Notes: generated by a model not told the origin, from the sequence alone. A DNA stretch of 10,362 nt from an uncultured Opitutaceae bacterium (GCA_937902865.1 CALFNJ010000074.1:1-10362), one strand, 5' to 3'; shown: positions 1-6,459, numbered from the stretch's first letter. Numbers and translations: made by a program.

Positions 1-1
1 C

Positions 2-982
2 ATCCTCGAGGGCCTCACACAAAACACGTTGAAGTGCGCCATCACCAATGCCGTGCGTGCGCTCGCCATCGGCATTCTCAAGGGCGTCGACCAGCAGTTC
101 ACCGGCAAGGTCGAGCGCATCGACAAGGATTTCCTCACCGAGCTCATCGACCGCCAGGTCGTGCCCATCGTCTCCCCGGTCGCCTTCGCGCCCGACGGCA
201 AATCGCTGCGCGTGAATTCCGACCTGCTCGCCGCCGAGCTCGCCGAGGCGCTGCACGCGACGACGATCATTTACCTCACGCCGCAGCCCGGCCTCGAAAT
301 CGACGGCGAAGTGCGGCGCGAGATCGCGATCGAGGCACTGCGGAAGATCATCGAAACCGAGCCCGCCCGTCTCGCCGAGTGGAGCCGGAGCAAGGCAGAG
401 CACGCCGTGAAAGCCATCGAGACCGGCACGCCGCGCGTGCACATCATCGACGGTCGGATTTTCGACGGGCTGCTCAACGAGGTCTTTTCCAACGAAGGCG
501 TGGGCTCGCTCGTTTACGGCAACGACTACGCGCAAATCCGGAAAGCGAAGAAGAGCGACGTGCGCATGATCTACAGCCTCACGCGCGCCGCCGTCCGCCG
601 CGAGGAGCTCATCCCCCGCTCGCAGCAGGCGATCGAGAAAAACATCGATCAGTTTTTCGTCTTCGAAATCGACGAGGCTGTCGTCGCATGAGTCACGCTG
701 TACTTCTATCCGAGCAAGCCCGACGTCGCGGAGATCGGTTCACTCTACGTGCTGCCGTTCTACCACAATCGCGGCATCGGCAAGAAGATGGTCGAGTACG
801 CCTGCCTCATGGCCAAGGAGCGCTGCGCCACAACGGCGATCGCGCTGTCGACGCAGAGCTTCGGCTTCTTCACGGGTGTCTGCGGCTTCGAGGAAGCATC
901 CAAGGACGTCCTGCCCGACGCACGCCTCAAGCTTTACGAGGACAGCGGCCGGAACGCCAAGGTGCTGATCAAGGCGCTCTGA
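2..982 (+). pseudogene. argA: N-acetylglutamate synthase (amino-acid kinase fold + GNAT), 5'-truncated, interrupted by in-frame TGA
   Basis: The product would transfer acetyl from acetyl-CoA to glutamate, the first step of arginine synthesis, in the cytoplasm. The frame is open from the window edge, so the N-terminus is missing. Counting codons from position 2, the end of an amino-acid-kinase fold is visible: a VNSDLLAAELAEAL helix (about 71-84), a YLTPQPGL turn (about 91-98) and the linker HIIDGRIFDGLLNEVFSNEG typical of ArgA. A GNAT domain follows from about codon 175, with the acetyl-CoA loop HNRGIGKK at about 254-261 and a terminal NAKVLIKAL. Codon 230 is TGA (689-691), inside the first GNAT strands, where relatives usually have Cys (pattern V-x-C-x-x-L). 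The same frame continues to a normal TGA stop at 980-982 with no other defect. The first ATG after the break cannot rebuild a whole GNAT domain. Identity is well supported. Whether the gene is dead, recoded or a sequencing error is open. Confidence 0.82.
689..691 (+). other. In-frame TGA inside argA
   Basis: This TGA lies between the residues FEIDEAVVA and VTLYFYPSKP, both typical of the GNAT core, so it interrupts otherwise continuous homologous sequence. A single C-to-A or T-to-A change from a Cys codon (TGC or TGT) would explain it. The other genes here use TGA as a normal stop (RidA-like, amidase, VWA/GATase) and TGG for Trp, so a changed genetic code is unlikely. In the 45 bases downstream I see only weak 3-4 bp stems, not a convincing bacterial SECIS hairpin. 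Confidence 0.8.
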
Positions 983-1018
983 GCGGCGGGTACGCTCGGC
1001 GTCGACCTGTTCGATCCG

Positions 1019-1075
1019 TTCGATCCGGTTTCACGCAGAGGACGCGGAGCACACAGAGATCGATCCGATCTCACG
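1019..1075 (+). repeat. CAGAG-rich intergenic repeat, copy 1 (degenerate)
   Basis: This opens with TTCGATCCGG, continues into an ACGCAGAG...CACAGAG purine-rich run and ends with CAGAGATCGATC. The same opening and ending, in the same orientation, recur at 4044 and 5309. It is related to the CCACAGAGACACAGAGG arms of the inverted repeat at 2633-2725 but lacks a clear right arm. It lies in the 983-1289 gap behind argA, which otherwise holds only the two repeats described next and no gene. Confidence 0.6.
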
Positions 1076-1121
1076 GCGTCTAAAATTCTGCTGCGGATTG
1101 ACCCGCCGGCAGTCTCAACAA

Positions 1122-1176
1122 TGGGGACGCGACCTCCCGGTCGCGTTCGGACGGCGACCGGGAGGTCGCCGCCCCA
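1122..1176 (+). repeat. GACCTCCCGGTC hairpin repeat, copy 1
   Basis: A 16-bp perfect stem, GCGACCTCCCGGTCGC against GCGACCGGGAGGTCGC, with a short TTCGGAC-type loop, is bounded by GGGG and CCCC. Copies are at 4164-4217 (same orientation, stem partly decayed) and 6496-6548 (opposite orientation). Spurious open frames run through it on both strands. Confidence 0.8.
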
Positions 1177-1190
1177 CTTCGAACCGCTCG

Positions 1191-1284
1191 AGGTGGAACG
1201 CATTGTCCCCAATGCGTTGAAGGCTCCGTCCGCGTTTTTTCGTTGTCGGCGCGAACAACGCGTTGGGGACAACGCGTTCCACCT
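1191..1284 (+). repeat. Nested-hairpin (REPIN-like) element, copy 1, 94 bp
   Basis: The ends are inverted repeats of 29 bases (27 of 29 match by my count), AGGTGGAACGC... and ...GCGTTCCACCT. Each end is also a hairpin by itself: AACGCATT-GTCCCC-AATGCGTT on the left and AACGCGTT-GGGGAC-AACGCGTT on the right. This two-hairpins-in-inverted-order design is that of REPINs or small MITEs. The right end lies 5 bases from the stop codon of the minus-strand esterase gene. It could work as a terminator between the convergent argA and esterase genes, but that is inference. Confidence 0.8.
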
Positions 1285-1289
1285 TTCGA

Positions 1290-2123
1290 TCATTTCGCCG
1301 CAGCCGGCTTGCCGGCCTTCACCAGCTCGAACCACGCCTGCGCGTAGCGGCGGCCGAATTCGCGCTGGGAGGCTGAATCAAAATGGAGCTGATCGCCCTT
1401 GTCCTTCAGGCCTTCAGCCGAGACGAACGCGCAGAGCGGAACCTGGCTGGGCAGTGTCACCAGCACCTTGTTCACGACTTCGTTCGAATCACGAAACCGG
1501 CCGAGTTCTCCAACCATCAGCGGCACGTCGGCGGCGTTCAGGTCTTTGCGCAGCTGCGCGATCATCGTGCGAAAGCGTTCGGCATAGGTGGCCGCCTTCT
1601 CCGCCGTGTTGTCCGACTCGCCTTGGTGCCAGAGAATGCCCGCGAGCTGGCCATGCGCCAGCGCGGCACGCGCCCGGGCGATGGCGTTGTTGTAGAGCTC
1701 GCCGCCGACCTTCCATTGGTCGAGCGACGTGCCGCCCACCGCGGCGGGAATGAGTCCCACGGTGATCTTCGGATCCGCGTCCGCCACCGTGCGACCGAAG
1801 CTCGCGCCGGGACCAACGCCGATGATCTCGGGTCGGTCGAAATGCATCGGATCCACCGCCGGCACCCAGGCCAGCTCCTTGGTGAGCATGAACACGCGCG
1901 GATGCGGCACCTTGTCCGACGCTTCCACCGGGCCCCGTCCCGCCATGTTCGACTGTCCGATCAGAAGAAAGAGTTTCATGTTCGAAGGCGCCGCCGGTGC
2001 GGCGGAGGCCGCGGTTGTCGCTTCCGCACCGACGACCGGCGTCAGCAGCGCGAGACCCAGGCCCAGAGCCAGGCTGCCGGTCCGCAGCAGCTGCGACGCA
2101 GTCATCAGCGCGTTCAGGTTCAT
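1290..2123 (-). CDS. Secreted SGNH/SASA-type carbohydrate esterase (sialate O-acetylesterase-like)
   Basis: This is a predicted exported esterase of 277 residues that would remove acetyl or similar groups from carbohydrates. Residues about 10-33 form a hydrophobic signal sequence (LALGLGLALLTPVVGA), followed by an Ala/Pro-rich linker. The SASA/CE6-type domain follows: block I GQSNMAGRG at 56-64 with nucleophile Ser58, VGGTSLDQW at 129-137, WHQGESD at 165-171, and the catalytic D-x-x-H in GDQLHFD (Asp244, His247). All key residues are present and the length suits a single-domain member. Its ATG overlaps the stop of the RidA-like gene as ATGA (2123-2120), so the two should be translationally coupled. 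An internal ATG just before KLFLLIGQSNM would delete the signal peptide and is unlikely. The family assignment is strong; the substrate is unknown, and plant-polymer acetyl groups are one guess. Confidence 0.88.
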   Translation of the reverse strand: MNLNALMTASQLLRTGSLALGLGLALLTPVVGAEATTAASAAPAAPSNMKLFLLIGQSNMAGRGPVEASDKVPHPRVFMLTKELAWVPAVDPMHFDRPEIIGVGPGASFGRTVADADPKITVGLIPAAVGGTSLDQWKVGGELYNNAIARARAALAHGQLAGILWHQGESDNTAEKAATYAERFRTMIAQLRKDLNAADVPLMVGELGRFRDSNEVVNKVLVTLPSQVPLCAFVSAEGLKDKGDQLHFDSASQREFGRRYAQAWFELVKAGKPAAAK

Positions 2124-2581
2124 GACTTCAATTCCACGACGATCTGCACCTCGGTGGTGGAGCCGCGCGGCAGGCCGTTGACCGCAACCGCGGCGCGGGC
2201 GTGCTTTCCGGCGTCGCCGAACACCTTCACCAGGAGATCGCTCGCGCCGTTGATCACCGCGGGGCTATCGCCGAAGCCGTTGATCGCATTGACGAAACCG
2301 TTGACGATCACCACGCGCGCGACCTGGTCGAGCGAGCCGACCGCGGCCTTGATGTTGGCGAGCGTGTTGAGCACGCAGATCTCGGCGGACTTCGCGCCGG
2401 TCTCGATCGTCTGCTCTTTTCCGACCTGCCCGACGTGGGTCATCTGGCCATTGAGCAGGCAAATCGTGCCGGCGCAGTAGAGCAGATTGCCGGTGCGCAC
2501 GGTCGGCACGTAGCTGCCCGCGGCGGCGGGCGGAGGAGGAAGAGTGAGGCCGAGTTCGGCGAGGCGGGCTTCAGGGTTCAT
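2120..2581 (-). CDS. RidA/YjgF/UK114-family protein (about 153-residue subfamily)
   Basis: Rid proteins are small cytosolic trimers; the best known hydrolyse reactive enamine/imine intermediates. The start RLAELGLTLPPPP, the YVPTVRTGNLLYCAG strand and the end HARAAVAVNGLPRGSTTEV fit the longer subfamily with an N-terminal extension rather than classical 128-residue RidA. Arg129 in HARAAV matches the conserved carboxylate-binding Arg. By my alignment, Gln146 stands where classical RidA has an active Glu, so imine deaminase activity is uncertain. The frame stays open upstream through the inverted repeat as far as 2863, but homology begins at the ATG at 2581, which I chose although no good Shine-Dalgarno precedes it. 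It is the first gene of an operon with the esterase and is divergent from the amidase, suggesting a shared catabolic context (inference). Confidence 0.88.
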   Translation of the reverse strand: MNPEARLAELGLTLPPPPAAAGSYVPTVRTGNLLYCAGTICLLNGQMTHVGQVGKEQTIETGAKSAEICVLNTLANIKAAVGSLDQVARVVIVNGFVNAINGFGDSPAVINGASDLLVKVFGDAGKHARAAVAVNGLPRGSTTEVQIVVELKS

Positions 2582-2632
2582 TGCGAAATAGATTCGGCCA
2601 AAGGCGGAGCGACGCCAAGATTTTTGGAACCG

Positions 2633-2725
2633 GAATTTCACCACAGAGACACAGAGGCACAGAGAAAAGAGATACGGATTTGAATCGGAATTTCTCCGTG
2701 CCTCTGTGTCTCTGTGGTGAAATTC
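2633..2725. repeat. Near-perfect 35-bp inverted repeat (CACAGAG family) in a divergent promoter gap
   Basis: The arms are 2633-2667 and 2691-2725, opening with GAATTTCACCACAGAGACAC, and match at 34 of 35 positions by my count; the spacer is 23 bases. The element occupies most of the 151-base gap between the divergent RidA-like and amidase genes and ends 7 bases before the amidase ATG. Degenerate relatives occur at 1019, 4044 and 5309. As RNA or cruciform DNA it would form a very stable hairpin. Confidence 0.88.
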
Positions 2726-2732
2726 AGATTGC

Positions 2733-4013
2733 ATGACCATGAGCGTTCCGCCCAACGATTTCTCCACCTGGCGTGAATTGTCCGCCGATCCCGCCGCGGC
2801 GGCGCGCGAGGTGCATCGGCGCGCGGCGACCTGTCTTTCGCCAGCCCAGCAACGCGCCGTCATCGCCTGGCTGCCGGAGGAGAAGGCGCTCGCCTCGGCT
2901 TTTGCGGCGAGCGCGGCGTCGGGCGGGCCGCTGCGGGGCGTGCCTTATTTCGTGAAGGATCTCTTCGATCTCGCGGGCGTGCCCACGTTCGCAGGCTCGA
3001 CTTTTTTGCCCGAGGTGCGGCCGACACGGTCGGCGGATGGCGCGCTGGTGCAGGCGCTGCATCGCACCGGCGCGATCGCGGCGGGCAAGACGCACATGCA
3101 TGAATTCGCCTACGGCATCACCGGGGAAAATCCGAATTACGGCGACTGCGAGCGTCCGGGGTTTCCCGAGCGCACGACCGGCGGCTCGAGCAGCGGCTCG
3201 GTGGCGGCGGTAGCCGCGGGCATCGTCCCCTTCTCGCTCGGCTCCGACACGGGCGGCTCCGTGCGCGTGCCGGCCGCCTTCTGCGGGTTGTTTGGCTTCC
3301 GCCTGACGCCGGGTCATCCCTGGATCGCCGTCGCCTTTCCGCTTTCCACTCACTTCGACACCGCGGGCTGGTTCACGACTACCGCCGAGGACCTGCTCGC
3401 CGTGAACTCCGCGCTGCTCGGCCTCGGCACGAGCCAGCGCGCTCTGAACGGCTGCTATCTGGAATGCGGCGAGCTCGACGCCGATGTCGCCGAGGCCTGC
3501 CGGCGTGCTGCCGACAAACTCTGTGCGCCCGCCGATGCCGCCACCCGCGCAGGACTGTTGCACGCGTTCACGGGATCGACCGAAAGCTACGCGGTGCAGA
3601 CCAGCCTCGACGCCGCGGCGGCGCATGCGGGCTGGCTCGATTCCCACCGGAGCCGTTACACGCCGATGGTCTGGGATCGCATCGATCTCGGCCGCCATCG
3701 GAGCGACGAGGAATGCACCCGCGCGGCGATCAAGCGCACCGTGGTGCGCTCAACCTGGGCGAGTTACTTCCTGACCTTCGACTATCTGGTCATGCCCGCG
3801 GCGCCCTGCCCCGCGCTGACCAAAGCGCAGTGCGACCAGGTGCATCGCCAGCGCCTGCTGGTGCTGACGGCGCCCGCCAGCCTGGGCGGGTTGCCCGTGC
3901 TGACCTTGCCGGTCGCGTTGCCGTCGGGACTCACCGTGGGATTGCAGGTCATCGTGAACAATCCGCAGAGCCCGGTCATTCCGTGGGCGCTGGAGCGCTG
4001 GCGGAACGCGTGA
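2733..4013 (+). CDS. Amidase-signature family hydrolase
   Basis: This is a cytosolic hydrolase of 426 residues that cleaves C-N amide bonds using a Ser-cisSer-Lys triad. All three residues are visible: Lys75 in VPYFVKDLFD, cis-Ser152 in TTGGSSSGS (148-156) and nucleophile Ser176 in GSDTGGSVRVPA (170-181). The C-terminal third keeps the usual LPVLTLPV...GLQVI strand region. The length is slightly short for the family and no extra domain is present. Two close ATGs exist (2733 and 2739); neither has a clear Shine-Dalgarno because an inverted repeat lies directly upstream, so the start is uncertain by two residues. It is divergent from the RidA-like gene. Amidases beside Rid proteins are seen in nitrogen-compound catabolism, but I cannot name the substrate; the body of the protein fits neither GatA nor allophanate hydrolase clearly. 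Confidence 0.9.
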   Translation: MTMSVPPNDFSTWRELSADPAAAAREVHRRAATCLSPAQQRAVIAWLPEEKALASAFAASAASGGPLRGVPYFVKDLFDLAGVPTFAGSTFLPEVRPTRSADGALVQALHRTGAIAAGKTHMHEFAYGITGENPNYGDCERPGFPERTTGGSSSGSVAAVAAGIVPFSLGSDTGGSVRVPAAFCGLFGFRLTPGHPWIAVAFPLSTHFDTAGWFTTTAEDLLAVNSALLGLGTSQRALNGCYLECGELDADVAEACRRAADKLCAPADAATRAGLLHAFTGSTESYAVQTSLDAAAAHAGWLDSHRSRYTPMVWDRIDLGRHRSDEECTRAAIKRTVVRSTWASYFLTFDYLVMPAAPCPALTKAQCDQVHRQRLLVLTAPASLGGLPVLTLPVALPSGLTVGLQVIVNNPQSPVIPWALERWRNA

Positions 4014-4043
4014 GGATGGTTGCGGAATGCGGATTGCGGAATG

Positions 4044-4130
4044 TTCGATCCGGTCTCGCACAGAGACACAGAGCTCACAGAGATCGATCAGGGTTGGTTT
4101 TCTCTGTGCACTCCGTGCCTCTGTGTGAAA
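4044..4130 (+). repeat. CACAGAG-family imperfect inverted repeat, copy 2
   Basis: It opens with TTCGATCCGG as in the copy at 1019. The left arm CACAGAGACACAGAGCTCAC (from 4059) opposes a right arm TCTCTGTG...CTCTGTGTGA (4101-4128), so this copy keeps both arms although they are degenerate. It is preceded at 4020-4042 by a short TGCGGAATGCGGATTGCGGA direct repeat. It is the first of four repeats filling the 4014-4347 gap, which contains no gene. Confidence 0.7.
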
Positions 4131-4163
4131 TCCAGGGATTCATCTTCAAAACTGACTCCTAAA

Positions 4164-4217
4164 TGGGGACACGACCTCCCGGTCGCGTTCGGACGGCGAC
4201 CATGAGGTCGCCGCCCA
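4164..4217 (+). repeat. GACCTCCCGGTC hairpin repeat, copy 2
   Basis: Same family and orientation as the copy at 1122. The stem is weakened because GACCGGGAGGTC has become GACCATGAGGTC, two changes on one side without compensation, so this copy looks decayed. Confidence 0.75.
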
Positions 4218-4220
4218 AAA

Positions 4221-4252
4221 TGTAGGGGCGTTCTTTACGGACGCCCGCTCGG
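4221..4252 (+). repeat. TGTAGGGGCGT short hairpin repeat, copy 1
   Basis: It opens with TGTAGGGGCGT and forms a small GGGCGT...ACGCCC hairpin (4226-4246). A second copy at 6564 shares the opening and a stronger stem. Both follow a GACCTCCCGGTC repeat within a few bases, so the two families travel together. Confidence 0.6.
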
Positions 4253-4254
4253 TT

Positions 4255-4348
4255 AGGTGGAACGCATTGTCCCCAATGCGTTGAAGGCTCCGTCCGCGTT
4301 TCTACGTTGTCGGGACCAAAAACGCGTTAGGGACAACGCGTTCCACCT
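4255..4348 (+). repeat. Nested-hairpin (REPIN-like) element, copy 2, 94 bp
   Basis: It has the same length, orientation and internal order as the copy at 1191, with left hairpin AACGCATT-GTCCCC-AATGCGTT and right hairpin AACGCGTT-AGGGAC-AACGCGTT. The centre is similar to copy 1 but diverged near the middle. Its last base is the third base of the minus-strand amidohydrolase stop codon (4350-4348), so element and gene overlap by one base. Confidence 0.8.
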
Positions 4349-5235
4349 CACGCCAAGCCGAAGACGCGGACAGCGTTTCGCTCGAAGATGCCGTTCAGGC
4401 TGCCCGTGGGCAGGCCGGAGGTCTTCGCTTCCGCCACGAGGCGCACCAGTTCGGCTTCCAATTCCAGCCGCGGATAAAGGTTGAGCGGGAAATCCGAACC
4501 AAAGAGCACGCGCTCCGCTCCGACGGTCTCGACGAAGCGCCGCCAGATCTCCGGTCCGTAAAGCAGCGGCGAGGCGGCCGTGTCGTACACCACGTTGCCA
4601 AGCTCGCGCGCGGTCGGATCGCGCAGCGGCAGCACTCCGCACCAGTGCGCGAGGATGAACGTGGTCGTGGGAAAACGGCGGGCCAGTGCCGCAAAATCCT
4701 CGAGCGGCGTCTCGATCCGCCCGGGGAACGGACGGCTTTCGGGATCCGTCACGTGCAGGTTCACCGGCATCTTCAGCTCCCCCGCCAGCGCCAGCACTTC
4801 GGCAAACGTGGGATCGTCAATCGCGTGATGCTGTGAGTGCGGCGACAGCTCGCCCAAGCCGACAAAGCCCGCCTCGTGCGCCCGCCGCACGGCGTCGAGC
4901 GCCGGTCCGCGGCCCGCGTTTGGATGCACCGTGGCGCAGGCGCTCAGCCGATCGGGATGCTCGCGGATGCAGGCCGCATAGAACCGGTTCTGCTCCGCCG
5001 CCGTCTCCGGCTTTTCCCAATACCAACCGAGCAGGATCGCGCGTCCGATGCCCGCCGCGTCCATCGCGCGCAGCAGGCCCGCCACGTTGGAAAATCCCTG
5101 CACCGGACGACCGTCCTTGCGCTGGCGGGTGCAGAGCGTGGCCCAATGCACCTCCCCCCGCTCGGCCGCCCACGCCGCCGGATCGCGATTCGCCTCCGGC
5201 GGATAAAGATGAACGTGACTGTCGACGATCGGCAC
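4348..5235 (-). CDS. Amidohydrolase-superfamily metal-dependent hydrolase (TIM-barrel)
   Basis: This is a cytosolic hydrolase of the amidohydrolase 2 type (COG2159-like), 295 residues from the chosen start. Metal and active-site motifs occur in the expected order: HxH in IVDSHVHLYP (His7, His9), GLGELSPH with Glu129, NLHVTDPES with His161, LAHWCG with His197, and LFGSDFPLN with Asp248. These suggest a decarboxylase or lactonase/hydrolase; the substrate cannot be told. The frame is open upstream to 5397 but that part encodes only repeat sequence, and no ATG lies near the first motif. I chose the GTG at 5235, giving MPIVDSHVHLYPPE, a usual start for the family, although no Shine-Dalgarno is visible. 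The stop codon overlaps a repeat element by one base. The gene is convergent with the amidase. Confidence 0.85.
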   Translation of the reverse strand: MPIVDSHVHLYPPEANRDPAAWAAERGEVHWATLCTRQRKDGRPVQGFSNVAGLLRAMDAAGIGRAILLGWYWEKPETAAEQNRFYAACIREHPDRLSACATVHPNAGRGPALDAVRRAHEAGFVGLGELSPHSQHHAIDDPTFAEVLALAGELKMPVNLHVTDPESRPFPGRIETPLEDFAALARRFPTTTFILAHWCGVLPLRDPTARELGNVVYDTAASPLLYGPEIWRRFVETVGAERVLFGSDFPLNLYPRLELEAELVRLVAEAKTSGLPTGSLNGIFERNAVRVFGLA

Positions 5236-5308
5236 GGAGGGAAAGTCACGCGACTTGCTCGGACCTGCAACGAGTAAGTCCGAACTGACATGCGCGACCG
5301 ACAAGTCT

Positions 5309-5353
5309 TTCGATCCGTCTCGCGCAGAGGCGGAGAAACGCAGAGATCGATCG
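5309..5353 (+). repeat. CAGAG-family repeat, copy 3 (degenerate)
   Basis: It opens with TTCGATCCG and ends with CGCAGAGATCGATCG, with a CGCAGAGG core, in the same orientation as the copies at 1019 and 4044. It lies upstream of the amidohydrolase start, in the 5236-5509 gap, where it may have displaced or disturbed the native promoter. Confidence 0.6.
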
Positions 5354-5372
5354 TCGGATTGGTCCGGATTCG

Positions 5373-5474
5373 AGGTGGAGCGTGTTGTCCCTAACACGCT
5401 GACGGCGTCGCTGACGTTAAGACATCAAAGCACAAGCGGAGTCTAAAACGCGTTGGGGACAACGCGTTCCACCT
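5373..5474 (+). repeat. Nested-hairpin (REPIN-like) element, copy 3, 102 bp
   Basis: The left hairpin is AGCGTGTT-GTCCCT-AACACGCT and the right is AACGCGTT-GGGGAC-AACGCGTT, with AGGTGG and CCACCT at the ends. Compared with copy 1, the left stem has three changed base pairs, all compensated. The centre is unrelated or strongly diverged. The right end lies 35 bases from the stop of the minus-strand outer-membrane gene; the 35 bases between hold nothing recognisable. Confidence 0.8.
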
Positions 5475-5509
5475 CGCGACCCGCCACTCGATACTCGCTA
5501 CTTTTTCCC

Positions 5510-6340
5510 TCAGAAATGCCAGCGCAGGCGGACCACCGGATTCCAATCCGGCGCGCCGCGGGTCAGGCCGGCGTAGAGCGCGAAGTCGAACTGCAGGCGG
5601 CGGCTGGTCTCGAGCGTGACGCCGCCGCCGAGCGTCAGCGCGGTGCGCGAGATTCCTGCCGAAGTGAGCTCGAGCGTGCTTTCCGTGTAGAGGCCGAGCG
5701 AAGGACTGACATCCCCCTGCAACACCAGCGACGCGCCCCAGCGGGAGTCGTAGCCATTGTCCGCATCGTTCCGCACGAGTCCCCAATCCGCCATCGCACC
5801 GGCGCGATAGCCGCGATCCAGCGCCATCGACCACGGCACAATCACGCCGCCTTCCGCCGCATGGCTTCCGACGCCGCCGGAATTGGTCGGCAGTTTCACG
5901 TACGGCAGCACCGCCGCCATCGCCTGCAGGCCCGCGTCGCTCCAGAACGCCCACTTCGGCCGCACATAGAGATCGCCGAGTCCCGAATTCGACGTCGTGC
6001 CGCCGCCGGTCTTCAGCCGGCTCCGCAGGAAAAGCTCCACGCCGACTTGCAGATCGACGTTCGGCGCGAGCCCGGCGGTGAGATAGGTCGTGCCCACGGC
6101 CAGCGCCGAATAGCGGGAACCGACTGGCTGCTCACCCTGATCCTCCAATTTAAGGCTGAGCGCGTCCATGCGCAGGAGAAAATGTCCCGGCGCCACGGTC
6201 ATCGGATTTTCCGTCACCTGCGCGGAAAGATGTCCGCTCGCACCGAGTCCAAGCACCAGCAGCAGGCCACACGTCCAGCGTCGCAATTCGGGGGTAAGAC
6301 CAGCAGCTGACATCCGGTTGGAGCAGAAGGCAGAAGCCAT
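5510..6340 (-). CDS. Outer-membrane beta-barrel protein (MetA/phenol-degradation-type, putative)
   Basis: This is a predicted outer-membrane protein of 276 residues. A signal peptide is visible (hydrophobic CGLLLVLGLGASGHLSA, likely cut before QVTENP at about residue 41). The mature part alternates polar and hydrophobic residues in many short strands separated by Gly/Asn/Asp turns, for example VDLQVGVELFLRSR, GDLYVRPKWAFW and FDFALYAGLTRG. It ends in VRLRWHF, with the aromatic last residue recognised by the barrel assembly machinery. The pattern resembles the MetA-like putative transporter family (PF13557), but I see no substrate signature. Start: Met at 6340, with a second Met at 6313 that would give a shorter signal peptide; no clear ribosome binding site decides. 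It is monocistronic here, flanked by repeats on both sides. Confidence 0.78.
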   Translation of the reverse strand: MASAFCSNRMSAAGLTPELRRWTCGLLLVLGLGASGHLSAQVTENPMTVAPGHFLLRMDALSLKLEDQGEQPVGSRYSALAVGTTYLTAGLAPNVDLQVGVELFLRSRLKTGGGTTSNSGLGDLYVRPKWAFWSDAGLQAMAAVLPYVKLPTNSGGVGSHAAEGGVIVPWSMALDRGYRAGAMADWGLVRNDADNGYDSRWGASLVLQGDVSPSLGLYTESTLELTSAGISRTALTLGGGVTLETSRRLQFDFALYAGLTRGAPDWNPVVRLRWHF

Positions 6341-6371
6341 GCGACTTCGATTTAAATCTCTGGTGAGCGAG

Positions 6372-6428
6372 AGGTAGGGCGAGGCGTCCCTGCCGAGCCG
6401 CGGCTCACCGGGACGGTTCGCCCTACCT
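6372..6428. repeat. GGTAGGGCGA long hairpin repeat, 57 bp
   Basis: This is an inverted repeat with arms AGGTAGGGCGA and TCGCCCTACCT, an inner GTCCC/GGGAC pair and a central GAGCCG/CGGCTC. It folds almost end to end with a few mismatches. It lies about 30 bases upstream of the outer-membrane gene start, so it could affect that gene's promoter or mRNA leader. No second copy is in the window. Confidence 0.75.
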
Positions 6429-6459
6429 TTGATTGACGCAAAATGTCGGTCAGTTCTTC

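Noticed and set aside
692..760. Selenocysteine insertion hairpin after the argA TGA
   Set aside because: Only 3-4 bp stems with large loops can be drawn by eye, so it is not listed as a feature, although folding software should confirm this.
34..1083. Long open frame overlapping argA in the +1 frame, with an ATG exactly at the internal TGA
   Set aside because: Its translation is Arg/Ala-rich low-complexity text typical of a high-GC shadow frame. GNAT homology continues in the argA frame instead, so the ATGA at 688-691 is not a real start/stop overlap and no frameshift is needed.
934..1753. Open frames on both strands across the 983-1290 gap and into the esterase gene
   Set aside because: They translate the intergenic repeats (peptides such as RPPGRVRTATGR and NALSPTR) plus antisense of the esterase, and they recur wherever the repeats occur.
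2582..2863. N-terminal extension of the RidA-like protein through the inverted repeat
   Set aside because: Homology starts at the ATG at 2581, and the extension would overlap the divergent amidase coding sequence.
5453..6310. 285-codon plus-strand frame opposite the outer-membrane gene
   Set aside because: It starts inside a repeat and shows no recognisable motif. The opposite strand has a signal peptide and a barrel-type C-terminus.
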